A stretch of 64,000 bases of DNA from contig JADZDD010000038.1 of NCBI GenBank assembly GCA_020851235.1, positions 1-64,000 on the forward strand, written 5' to 3'. The notes beneath the pieces were generated by a model. It saw nothing but the letters and a program-made list of their open reading frames with translations, did not search any database and was not told the origin of the DNA. Numbering within the stretch: position 1 is the stretch's first letter; every line of letters begins with the position of its first letter. Of this stretch, positions 37,138 to 44,590 are shown one piece after another. Made by a program: the position numbers and the translations under genes. The stretch is from Burkholderiales bacterium. Its GTDB lineage: Bacteria; Pseudomonadota; Gammaproteobacteria; Burkholderiales; Casimicrobiaceae.

Positions 37138-38127
37138 CTACTTGCCGAGCTCCTTGCGGACCTTCTGCACGTAGTCGTAGATGCCCCGCTCCTTCGAGTA
37201 CTCATCGACCATCGGACCAAAGACCGCCGCCAGTTCCTTGGGGTCGATTTCGGTCACCTTCATGCCGTACTTCTCCTGGAGTTGCTTGCGCGCCGCGAGC
37301 TCCGCCTCCAACCCGGTGTGCGGCCGGAACCAGATGCCGGCTTCGCGGGCTGCATCCTTGAAGATCTGCTGATGTTCCTTGGGCAGCTTCTGGAAGAACT
37401 TCTCGCTGATCTCGAAGACGGCCGATTGGTACATGTGACGGGTCACGACGCCGCGATTCTCGACCTCGTAGAACTTCATGGCGATCACGCCCGGATCCTC
37501 CTGCTCATGGCCATCGACCACGCCCGTCTTGACCGCGGTGTAGATCTCGTTGAAGCCCATCGGGGTCGGGTTGAGACCCATGGTTTTCAGCACACGCAGG
37601 TAGAGCGGCGAATTGGGCGAGCGCAGCTTGATGCCCTTGAAGTCGGCCAGCGACTTCACTTCCTTGTCCTTGAGCCACACGTTGCGGTGCGCCTGGTCGA
37701 CCCACCACAGGATACGAACGCCGGTCTTGTCGAGAACCTTCTGTGCAAGGTCTTCGCCGATCGGTCCGTTCATGATCTTGTGGACCTCATCGAAGTTCGA
37801 CAGCACGCCGGGCAGGCCGATGACCTCGGTTTCGCGGACGTAGTTCGGCAGGATGGCCGAATAGCCGAACTGCATCTCGAGCAAGCCGGCCTGCATCTGC
37901 TCGAACATCTCCGACTCGTTGCCGAGCGTGCTGTTGTAGAAGACCTTGAAGCGATACGCGTTGTTGGTCTTCTGATTGACCAGTTCCTGGAACTTGTCGA
38001 TGTACTTGTTCATGTAGAAGGACTCGGACTGGATGCTCCCGATCCGGACCTGCGTCTGCGCAACGGCGGCGCCGGCTGCCAATGACAGCGCTATCCCGGC
38101 GATCCAGGTAATCAATCGTGTCTTCAT
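37138..38127 (-). CDS. dctP: TRAP transporter solute-binding protein (DctP family)
   Basis: 329 aa with a signal peptide ending AAGAAVAQ (about residue 23). The periplasmic receptor delivers the solute to DctQM. Family features: FKVFYNSTLGNESEMFEQMQ near 65, GVRILWWVDQAHRNVW near 142, GIKLRSPNSPLYLRVLKTMG near 168 (the Arg that usually salt-bridges a substrate carboxylate is in KLRSP), and NEIYTAVKTGVVDGHEQ near 200. The Arg suggests an organic or sugar acid. The ATG at 38127 has ribosome site GGAGA. The cognate catabolic enzymes lie upstream in the same operon. Confidence 0.92.
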   Translation of the reverse strand: MKTRLITWIAGIALSLAAGAAVAQTQVRIGSIQSESFYMNKYIDKFQELVNQKTNNAYRFKVFYNSTLGNESEMFEQMQAGLLEMQFGYSAILPNYVRETEVIGLPGVLSNFDEVHKIMNGPIGEDLAQKVLDKTGVRILWWVDQAHRNVWLKDKEVKSLADFKGIKLRSPNSPLYLRVLKTMGLNPTPMGFNEIYTAVKTGVVDGHEQEDPGVIAMKFYEVENRGVVTRHMYQSAVFEISEKFFQKLPKEHQQIFKDAAREAGIWFRPHTGLEAELAARKQLQEKYGMKVTEIDPKELAAVFGPMVDEYSKERGIYDYVQKVRKELGK

Positions 38128-38180
38128 GATGGTCTCCGTGGTGGACTGCGGCTCAAAACATCGCTTCAGTGTGACGCAAA

Positions 38181-39341
38181 TCAGGACGGGCCCGGCGCGG
38201 TCGAGCCGAAATCCCGGGTCGCACGAATCGCCGCCTCGAGCCGGCTGCGATCGATCGGCGTGGTCAGTGCTTGCACATACGGCGCGCGCGTCCAGGTGTC
38301 CTGGGCGATGGTCGCCGCCGCTTCGTCCGGATCGCCCGCGAGCCCCAGTTCCCGCAGGCTCCGCGGCAACCCGATCCGAGCGTAGAAGGCGAGTTGGTCC
38401 GCGATGAAGTGATCCGGACGACCCTCGAGCACCCACTGCACCAGCAGGCCCCACGCGACCTGCTCGCCGTGCAGCGCGTCGGCCACACCGGGCACGATCG
38501 ACAAACCCCGGGTCAGAGAGTGGGCAATCGACAGCCCACCATTCTCGAAGGCGAGACCGGAGAGCAGGATGGTGGCTTCGACCGTCTCCTCGACGTGCGG
38601 GTCCGGTTGCTTGCGGCGCACGGCCGCAAGCGCCGGTTCGGCGTGCTCGCGGATGATGTCATAACACGCATTGGCGATCGCTTGCGCGATGGCGGGAGGC
38701 CGCCCCGCGTAGAAATTGTTGCCGCCACTACCGGCGCACTGTGCAGCCTCGAACTTCTTGGACAGCGCGTCGCCGATGCCGGACACGAAAAAGCGCGGCG
38801 GGGCGGCAGCGATGATCGCGGTGTCGACCAGCACGACATCCGGATTGGTCGGCATCCGTCGCACCTCGAGCAAGCGGTGATCGTCGGTATAGACGACCAC
38901 GATCCGGCTCGTCGGAGAATCGTTGGACGCGATGCTCGGCACCACGACGAGCGGCATCGGCTGCGAGATTCGCACGCCCTTGGCGGCATCGATCGCCTTG
39001 CCGCCGCCCACGCCGACGATCATGTCGGCGCCGGCGGTGCGCGCTTGGACGGTGAGGCGATCGATCTCGGCGGCAGAGCATTCACCACCGAACACGGCGA
39101 AATGTGCGTCCGGTCCAAGCGCCCCTTGGAGATCGCCGCGCAGCAGCGCCTGCACCACCGCGTCGGCGACGACGAACGGGCGACGGGCGCCGAAGGTCGC
39201 GACGATGCCGCCCAGCTCGCGCAGAGCGGAGGGCCCCTGCAAATAGCGCTGTGGCGAACCGAACGCACGCAAGCGGGGCGCCGGCTCGCGCGCAGTCGCG
39301 GGGCGCAAGTCAGCGGGTGAGGTGGGCGCGATCGGATTCAT
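38181..39341 (-). CDS. Iron-containing alcohol dehydrogenase, glycerol dehydrogenase-like
   Basis: 386 aa, group III metal-dependent dehydrogenase related to GldA. NAD-binding features are GVGGGKAIDAAKGV near 103 and VVPSIASNDSPTSRIVVVY near 130. Metal ligands are expected in GIGDALSKKFEA near 185 (Asp), GLSIAHSLTRGL near 258 (His) and DALHGEQVAWGLL near 275 (His). It should oxidise a polyol or hydroxy-acid, or reduce the corresponding ketone or aldehyde, with NAD. It lies between the FGGY kinase (30 bp upstream) and dctP (53 bp downstream). Confidence 0.85.
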   Translation of the reverse strand: MNPIAPTSPADLRPATAREPAPRLRAFGSPQRYLQGPSALRELGGIVATFGARRPFVVADAVVQALLRGDLQGALGPDAHFAVFGGECSAAEIDRLTVQARTAGADMIVGVGGGKAIDAAKGVRISQPMPLVVVPSIASNDSPTSRIVVVYTDDHRLLEVRRMPTNPDVVLVDTAIIAAAPPRFFVSGIGDALSKKFEAAQCAGSGGNNFYAGRPPAIAQAIANACYDIIREHAEPALAAVRRKQPDPHVEETVEATILLSGLAFENGGLSIAHSLTRGLSIVPGVADALHGEQVAWGLLVQWVLEGRPDHFIADQLAFYARIGLPRSLRELGLAGDPDEAAATIAQDTWTRAPYVQALTTPIDRSRLEAAIRATRDFGSTAPGPS

Positions 39342-39371
39342 GGCGATTCGAAGTCTCCCGGTTCGGCGAAC

Positions 39372-40979
39372 TCACCGCGCGCCCCCGGGCGCGGGCGGCG
39401 ATGGCGATGCAAGCGAGCTTGCGGCGCTCGCCAGGGCGCCGAGGCGGTGATGAACGTCGACCAACTGCCGGGCGGCGTCGCGATAGATGCCGTACAAGTC
39501 GTCGTAGACGCCGCGACGGGTTGGCGCGGGTTCGTGGCGATCGACGATCCGGACGGTCGCCTGCGCGGCACGACGTTCATCGGAAAAGACACCGACACCG
39601 ACGCCGGCAATCAGTGCCGCACCAAACGATGCATCGGTCACCTCGGGCATCACGATCCCGATGTCGAGTACATCGGCGACGATTTGCCGCCACGTCGCGC
39701 TGCGCGCGCCGCCGCCGATGATCCGCGCCTCGCGCATGTCGAGGCCCTGCGCACGCAATGCCTCGAGCACATCGCGCAGCGAACAGGCAACACCTTCATA
39801 GAAGGCGCGGACGAGATGGGCAGGCTGATGCGCGAAGGTCAGGCCGACGAAGCTCGCCCGCAGTTTCGGGTCCCAGTACGGCGTTCGCTCTCCCTGCAGA
39901 TACGGATGAAAGATGAGGCCGCGGGCGCCGGGCTCGGCAGCGGCGGCCGCCGCATCCATCCGGCCAAAGCGTGCCGCGCCCTCCGCGGCCGCACGCGCAT
40001 CGTCACCGGTACCGGGCGACTCCGGCGTGAAGAAGGTATCGCGCAGCCAACGATGTGCCGACGCGCAGGAATTGGTCGCACCGATCGTGTACCACAGGTC
40101 AGGGACGCAAAAAGGGTAGTTGATGACCGTGGCCGACGGACTGGGCTTCGCGGCCACGATGCTGATCGCCGCCGCCGTCGCCAATTTCACCGTGCCGAGG
40201 CCAACGTCACTCGCGCCGGCACCGAAGGCCTCGACCGACGTGTCCGAACTGCCGCAGACCACGGGGGTGCCGGGGGCAAGACCGCACGCCGCCGCCGCAG
40301 CGGTCGTCACCCGACCGACGACGGAGGTCGGCTTGACGATCGGTGGAAGAACGCCGGGATCGAGTCCGATCATCGCGCACAACCGCTCGGACCACGCATC
40401 CGCACGACCGTCGTAGAGCAGCGTGCCCACCGCTTCGGTGGCATCCGTCTCCCAGGTGCCGGTCAGGCGACTGCGCAACCAATCCTTGGCGACGTACAGA
40501 CGATGGATGCGCCGGAAGGCCGCGGGCTCGTGCCGGGCGAGCCAGAGCAGTTGCGGCTGGGTCCACGTCGGTGCGGCACGATTGCAGGCGATGGCGAGGA
40601 TCTCCTCGCCGTGCCGCTGCTGCAGCTCACCCGCCTCGGCCGCGCTGCGGCTATCACTCCACAGGATCGCGGGGCGGATCACCCGACCGTCCCGATCCTC
40701 GAGCACCGGCGTATGCGCGCCGGCGCTGAATGCCACGGCCACAATCCGCTCCGCGCCGATGCCGGCTTCGGCCAGCGCAGGCGGTACCGTCGCACAGACG
40801 GCGTGCCACCAATCGTGCGGATCCTGTTCGCTCCAGCCCGGATGCGGCGTTCGCGTCACCAGATCGACACTTGCCGAGCCGGCGACGCGACCCTGGGCGG
40901 TGACGATCATCGTCTTCAGACTGCCGGCACCGATATCGATGCCCATCAGGTATGGAGTGTCCATCGGCTGGCTGTCCAT
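39372..40979 (-). CDS. FGGY-family carbohydrate kinase
   Basis: About 535 aa from ATG 40979 (a second ATG lies five codons later). N-terminal ATPase motif MGIDIGAGSLKTMIV, then HPGWSEQDPHDWW near 50, catalytic-Asp region ILWSDSRSAAE near 112, CGSSDTSVEAFGAG near 268, YLQGERTPYWDP near 365 and the adenine-binding IIGGGARSATWRQIVADVL near 438. It resembles the xylulokinase branch. It should phosphorylate a sugar, polyol or sugar acid imported by the neighbouring TRAP system. It starts 13 bp after the SDR gene. Substrate cannot be read from sequence. Confidence 0.87.
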   Translation of the reverse strand: MDSQPMDTPYLMGIDIGAGSLKTMIVTAQGRVAGSASVDLVTRTPHPGWSEQDPHDWWHAVCATVPPALAEAGIGAERIVAVAFSAGAHTPVLEDRDGRVIRPAILWSDSRSAAEAGELQQRHGEEILAIACNRAAPTWTQPQLLWLARHEPAAFRRIHRLYVAKDWLRSRLTGTWETDATEAVGTLLYDGRADAWSERLCAMIGLDPGVLPPIVKPTSVVGRVTTAAAAACGLAPGTPVVCGSSDTSVEAFGAGASDVGLGTVKLATAAAISIVAAKPSPSATVINYPFCVPDLWYTIGATNSCASAHRWLRDTFFTPESPGTGDDARAAAEGAARFGRMDAAAAAAEPGARGLIFHPYLQGERTPYWDPKLRASFVGLTFAHQPAHLVRAFYEGVACSLRDVLEALRAQGLDMREARIIGGGARSATWRQIVADVLDIGIVMPEVTDASFGAALIAGVGVGVFSDERRAAQATVRIVDRHEPAPTRRGVYDDLYGIYRDAARQLVDVHHRLGALASAASSLASPSPPAPGGAR

Positions 40980-40992
40980 CGCAGTGACTTCG

Positions 40993-41760
40993 CTACCCCC
41001 AGAAGAAATCGCGCCTGCCGCCATCCATGCAGATGCATTCGCCGTTCACGAACCCCGCGTGCATCGAACACAGCCACGCGACGAGGGCTGCGACTTCGGC
41101 GGGCTGACAAAGACGTCCGACCGGATTCTGGTTCGCGAGCCGCGCCATCATGTCATCGGAGAACGTGCTGATGAGTTCGGTGGCGACATAACCCGGTGCG
41201 ATGGCGTTGACGGTGATGCCGTACGCACCGACCTCCTTCGCCATGGTTTGCGTCAACCCGACGATCCCCGCCTTGGCGGCTGAATAGTGGGCGACTCCGG
41301 GCCGGCCACCACCGGTGAAGTTCATCGACGAGGTATTGACGATGCGCCCGAAGCCGCCGGCACGCATCGGGCCGACGACCTCGCGCGACCACAGGAACGT
41401 GCTGTCGAGATGGACACGCAGCATCCGCTGCCAGTCGGCGAGGGGCAATTCGGCGACTGCGGCAGCAGGCTTGACGCCGATGCCGGCGTTGTTGACCAGG
41501 ATGTCGATACGGCCGAATCGTTCGTTGAGACCCGCCACAGCGGAGCGCACCAGCGTCTCATCCGTCGCGTCGCCGGGCAGGGTGGCGACCGACAGGCCTT
41601 CACCGGCGAGGGCCTGCGCGGCGGCGGCAAGTGCCGGCGCGTCGACGTCATTCAGTACGACCGTTGCGCCCTCGGCGCCGAGCATGCGCGCGTGCGCGTA
41701 GCCGATGCCGTGCGCGGCACCGGTCACGATTGCAACGCGGCCTGCCAGTCCGAGATCCAT
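40993..41760 (-). CDS. Short-chain dehydrogenase/reductase (SDR family)
   Basis: 255 aa, classical SDR. Cofactor loop TGAAHGIGYAHA near 14, NNAGIG near 90, and the catalytic Ser-Tyr-Lys as NTSSMNF near 143 and YSAAKAG near 158. NDVDAPAL near 38, with an Asp at the end of strand 2, suggests NAD(H) rather than NADP(H). It likely oxidises a hydroxyl of the operon's substrate or an intermediate. It sits 74 bp after the flavoprotein oxidase gene and 13 bp before the kinase. Confidence 0.9.
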   Translation of the reverse strand: MDLGLAGRVAIVTGAAHGIGYAHARMLGAEGATVVLNDVDAPALAAAAQALAGEGLSVATLPGDATDETLVRSAVAGLNERFGRIDILVNNAGIGVKPAAAVAELPLADWQRMLRVHLDSTFLWSREVVGPMRAGGFGRIVNTSSMNFTGGGRPGVAHYSAAKAGIVGLTQTMAKEVGAYGITVNAIAPGYVATELISTFSDDMMARLANQNPVGRLCQPAEVAALVAWLCSMHAGFVNGECICMDGGRRDFFWG

Positions 41761-41834
41761 GCCCTGCTCCGTCTGCCTGCCAGCTTCGCTACCGTACCTT
41801 CCGTGTCTCCTGGAAGGCCTGTTCCAACCCCCGA

Positions 41835-43325
41835 TCAACGCATCGCAAGCTTGCCCGGGCAGAGGATGTGCGCCGGATCGATGCCATTCTTGATGCCGCG
41901 CAGCAGTTTCATCCCCTCGCTGCCGAACTGTGCCGCGAGGTGCGGCGCGAGCCGCATGCCGACACCATGGTGATCGTTGATGACGCCACCCGCGCGCAGC
42001 GCGGCGTCGGCAGCAGCCGTGATGATGCGATCGTGCAGCGCCAGTGCCGCGTCGAGATCGTCCGGACCCCGCGGAACGATGAAGCGCGGATAGATCATGG
42101 CGCCCCAGTCGTACCAGTGCGACAGGTGCGTCTTGAGCGTCATGCCCCATTTCGGATCGACGGCATCGCGCATCGACCGGGTGACTTCATCGTACAGAGC
42201 CTGGATATGCTTGAAGTCCGCCACGGCGTCCATCGTGCACCAGATCTGCGGCAGTTGCGGTGCGTGCGGCGGATGGTAGAAGTCGTAACGCCGCTCCCAC
42301 CAGGTGGCGCCGATCGTCGCGGGCAGCCCGCGGGCACCATGCGCCATGCAGATCTCGTCGCACAGCGCCGCCTCCTGGGCGACCAGTCGTTCGTGATCCC
42401 CGTCGACCATCAGGATCATCGTTTCGCCATCGAGACCGGCGTTCACCGCCTTCTCGAGACTCTGGGTGGCCGCCTGGGCGTCGTAGAGCCGCATCACCGG
42501 CGGACGCAGGCCCGTCGTCATGATCTCCCTGCCGGCCGCGATGCCATCGGCAAGCGTCGGAAAGCGAAATGCGCTGAACGCCCGCGTGACGGGCGGCCGG
42601 CGCAGTTTCACCCGCACTGCGGTGATCACGCCCAGCGTACCTTCGGCGCCGACGAAGAGTTGAGCCATTTCCGGGCCCACTCCATGCTTCGGCACGGGCG
42701 GCAGGGCAACCACGCCGCCGTCGGGCAGCACCACCTCCAGCGACAGGACGTGATCCTGGATGTTGCCGTATTTCGTCGAGAGCACGCCCGATCCACGCGC
42801 CGCCACCGAACCGCCCACACTCGCCCATTCGGCGGATGCCGGGTAGTGCGTGAAACTCAGGCCCTGACGGTTCAACTCCGCCTCGAAGGCCTTGACGTTC
42901 ATGCCGGCCTCGACCGTGCAGGTCAGCGACGTCGTATCGATCTCGCGGATCCGGTTCATCCGCGTCAAGTCGAGCAGGATCCCGCCGCAGTTTGCATTGG
43001 CCGCGCCCTGCACACCCGACGCCCCGCCAAGCGGGGTGACGGGAATTTGCATCCGGCTCGCCAGTGCCATGACTCCGCTCACCTCGCGGGTCGAGCCCGC
43101 GGCCACCGCAAGGTCGGGCTGGTTCAGCGGCTGGCCGAAATGGGCGTGGATGGCCGTCAGCCAGCTTTGATCCCCGGGGTAGCGCCGACGTGCGGCTTCG
43201 CCGGTCAGCACGTGATCGGCACCGACGAGACTTGCCAATCCGCTCGCGGCAACCTGGACATCCGCGCTCGCCAGCGTGCCGAATCGGCGATAGGCGGAAT
43301 GACTGACTGGGGTCGCGGTGGTCAC
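41835..43325 (-). CDS. FAD-binding oxidase, AGPS/GlcD-like (VAO family)
   Basis: 496 aa from a GTG start. The N-terminal PCMH-type FAD domain shows VTPLGGASGVQGAANANCGGI near 95, ASVGGSVAARGSGVLSTKYG near 168 and FVGAEGTLGVITAV near 226. The C-terminal half has THLSHWYDWGAMIYPRF near 390 and NDHHGVGMRLAPHL near 445. These resemble the SHxYxxG and HHHGVG motifs of alkyl-dihydroxyacetonephosphate synthases and related hydroxy-acid dehydrogenases. A hydroxy-acid or polyol oxidase is more likely than ether-lipid synthesis given the kinase, dehydrogenases and TRAP genes. First gene of the operon, facing the LysR gene. Confidence 0.82.
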   Translation of the reverse strand: MTTATPVSHSAYRRFGTLASADVQVAASGLASLVGADHVLTGEAARRRYPGDQSWLTAIHAHFGQPLNQPDLAVAAGSTREVSGVMALASRMQIPVTPLGGASGVQGAANANCGGILLDLTRMNRIREIDTTSLTCTVEAGMNVKAFEAELNRQGLSFTHYPASAEWASVGGSVAARGSGVLSTKYGNIQDHVLSLEVVLPDGGVVALPPVPKHGVGPEMAQLFVGAEGTLGVITAVRVKLRRPPVTRAFSAFRFPTLADGIAAGREIMTTGLRPPVMRLYDAQAATQSLEKAVNAGLDGETMILMVDGDHERLVAQEAALCDEICMAHGARGLPATIGATWWERRYDFYHPPHAPQLPQIWCTMDAVADFKHIQALYDEVTRSMRDAVDPKWGMTLKTHLSHWYDWGAMIYPRFIVPRGPDDLDAALALHDRIITAAADAALRAGGVINDHHGVGMRLAPHLAAQFGSEGMKLLRGIKNGIDPAHILCPGKLAMR

Positions 43326-43385
43326 GTGGCCTGCCTCCTCTGGGGTCCAGGTCTTGATCTTCGGCGCTGGCGTAACATTCGTAAA

Positions 43386-43422
43386 GTTGAATCCTGCAAC
43401 CCATCCATTCAGGAATCCTGAA
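43386..43422. promoter_or_regulatory. Candidate LysR operator with paired GAATCCTG half-sites
   Basis: A perfect 7-1-7 inverted repeat, TTCAGGA-A-TCCTGAA, covers 43408-43422, just before the LysR start at 43427. An imperfect one (GTTG-n7-CAAC) covers 43386-43400. Both contain GAATCCTG, and the copies start 24 bp apart. The 101-bp space between the divergent LysR and oxidase genes is where a LysR-type regulator normally binds. The perfect palindrome overlapping the LysR translation start suggests autorepression; this is inference. Confidence 0.55.
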
Positions 43423-43426
43423 GATC

Positions 43427-44308
43427 ATGCGCGCCCTGAGCCTCGATCGCCTCCGGACCCTCGTCTGCATCGTCGATCTTGGGTCGTTCGCCGCCGCCGC
43501 CCGCGCATTGCATCTCGCGCCACCCACCGTCAGCCTGCATGTATCGGAACTCGAGGCGCGACTTGGCGCACCCCTGCTGTTCCGTGATCGCACGCGTGTG
43601 ACGCCGACCAGCATCGGGCAGACGCTGATCGAGCGCGCGCGGCTGCTGCTGAATCAGGCCGACGCGATGGTGGAGGACGCTCGCCTGCAACTGCAAGGCA
43701 AGCACGGTCGAGTCCGGATCAGCTCGTCGACGCCTGTCATCGCCAACCTCTTGCCCGACGTGCTTCGCCGCATCGCCAAGGACCACCCCGGCATCGAGGT
43801 GGAACTGTCCGTGTGCACGTCGGAGCAATCGCTCGCGCGCGTCGGTGAAGGCGCGGTCGATATCGGCATCGTCGCGCTGCCGCAGCCCGAGACAACCGAA
43901 ATCCGTGTCATCCCGTGGCGCCGTGATCCGGTGGTGGCGCTCATCCCTTCCAGCTGGAAACACCCCCTGCGGGCGACGCCGGCCTGGCTCGCCGGCCAGC
44001 CGCTGATCCTCAACGACAATCGCACCCGGCTGTCGCGGCTGACGACCGAGTGGTTCGCCGCTGCGGGTCGCCATCCGAAAGCCAGGATCGAACACAACTA
44101 CAACGAGGCGATCAAGAGTCTGGTGGCGGCCGGCTATGGCGCGACGCTGCTGTCCTACGAAGCGACCCCCGTACGCGCCGACCCCCGCATCACGATCCTG
44201 CCGCTGCGACCTGCACTGTGGCGACCGCTCGGCATCGCGCATCGCGCGGCAGCCATCGAGCGCGCGGCCCAACTGGTGCTCGACGTGTTGCTCGCCACAC
44301 CGGCGTGA
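43427..44308 (+). CDS. LysR-family transcriptional regulator
   Basis: 293 aa. The N-terminal winged helix-turn-helix is typical (LDRLRTLVCIVDLGSFAAAARALHLAPPTVSLHVSELE in pieces, about 5-43), followed by LGAPLLFRDRTRVTPTSIG. The effector domain spans about 90-293 (GRVRISSSTPVIANLLPDVL onward). It is divergent from the oxidase-SDR-kinase-dehydrogenase-TRAP operon, the classic arrangement for a local regulator sensing the pathway's substrate or intermediate. No ribosome site of note precedes the ATG; an inverted repeat abuts it. Confidence 0.92.
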   Translation: MRALSLDRLRTLVCIVDLGSFAAAARALHLAPPTVSLHVSELEARLGAPLLFRDRTRVTPTSIGQTLIERARLLLNQADAMVEDARLQLQGKHGRVRISSSTPVIANLLPDVLRRIAKDHPGIEVELSVCTSEQSLARVGEGAVDIGIVALPQPETTEIRVIPWRRDPVVALIPSSWKHPLRATPAWLAGQPLILNDNRTRLSRLTTEWFAAAGRHPKARIEHNYNEAIKSLVAAGYGATLLSYEATPVRADPRITILPLRPALWRPLGIAHRAAAIERAAQLVLDVLLATPA

Positions 44309-44363
44309 GGATGGCTGTCGGCAATCTGGCGCGTCCTGCGGCCGAGACCATCCCCACACGCCA

Positions 44364-44398
44364 AAAACGCCAACGGCCTGCGCGAGGGCAGGCCGTTG
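44364..44398 (-). terminator. Intrinsic terminator of the tRNA-fMet gene
   Basis: A perfect 10-bp stem, CAACGGCCTG / CAGGCCGTTG (44371-44380 and 44389-44398), with an 8-nt loop. On the minus strand it is followed by GCGTTTTTGG, a run of five T. It lies 8 nt beyond the 3' end of the tRNA. It may also form on the plus-strand transcript leaving the LysR gene, although the T-run is only on the minus side. Confidence 0.85.
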
Positions 44399-44405
44399 CT
44401 TGAAT

Positions 44406-44482
44406 TGGTTGCGGGGGCAAGATTTGAACTTGCGACCTTCGGGTTATGAGCCCGACGAGCTGCCAGACTGCTCCACCCCGCG
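44406..44482 (-). tRNA. Initiator tRNA-fMet (CAT anticodon)
   Basis: 77 nt on the minus strand, from CGCGGGGTGG to an encoded CCA end. The sequence matches E. coli initiator tRNA closely. The anticodon stem-loop GTCGGGCTCATAACCCGA has the CAT anticodon and the three G-C pairs typical of initiators, and the TTCAAAT loop is present. The first acceptor position is an unpaired C-A (C1 against A72), the hallmark of formyl-methionine initiator tRNA. A terminator follows directly. Confidence 0.96.
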
Positions 44483-44487
44483 CGCGA

Positions 44488-44493
44488 ATAGTA
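44488..44493 (-). promoter_or_regulatory. Possible -10 element of the tRNA-fMet promoter
   Basis: On the minus strand TGATACTAT (extended -10 with TACTAT) stands just upstream of the tRNA 5' end, followed by a GC-rich stretch like the discriminator of stringently controlled promoters. No convincing -35 hexamer was found at 16-18 bp, so this rests on the -10 alone. Confidence 0.35.
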
Positions 44494-44590
44494 TCACGAA
44501 TCGTCGTCGCCCGCGTCGCGAAAGTGCTCCGGCCACGATGCTCGTGCCCTCGATGGGGACGGGAGTGGTGCTGCGGCGCGCCGTGCGCGG

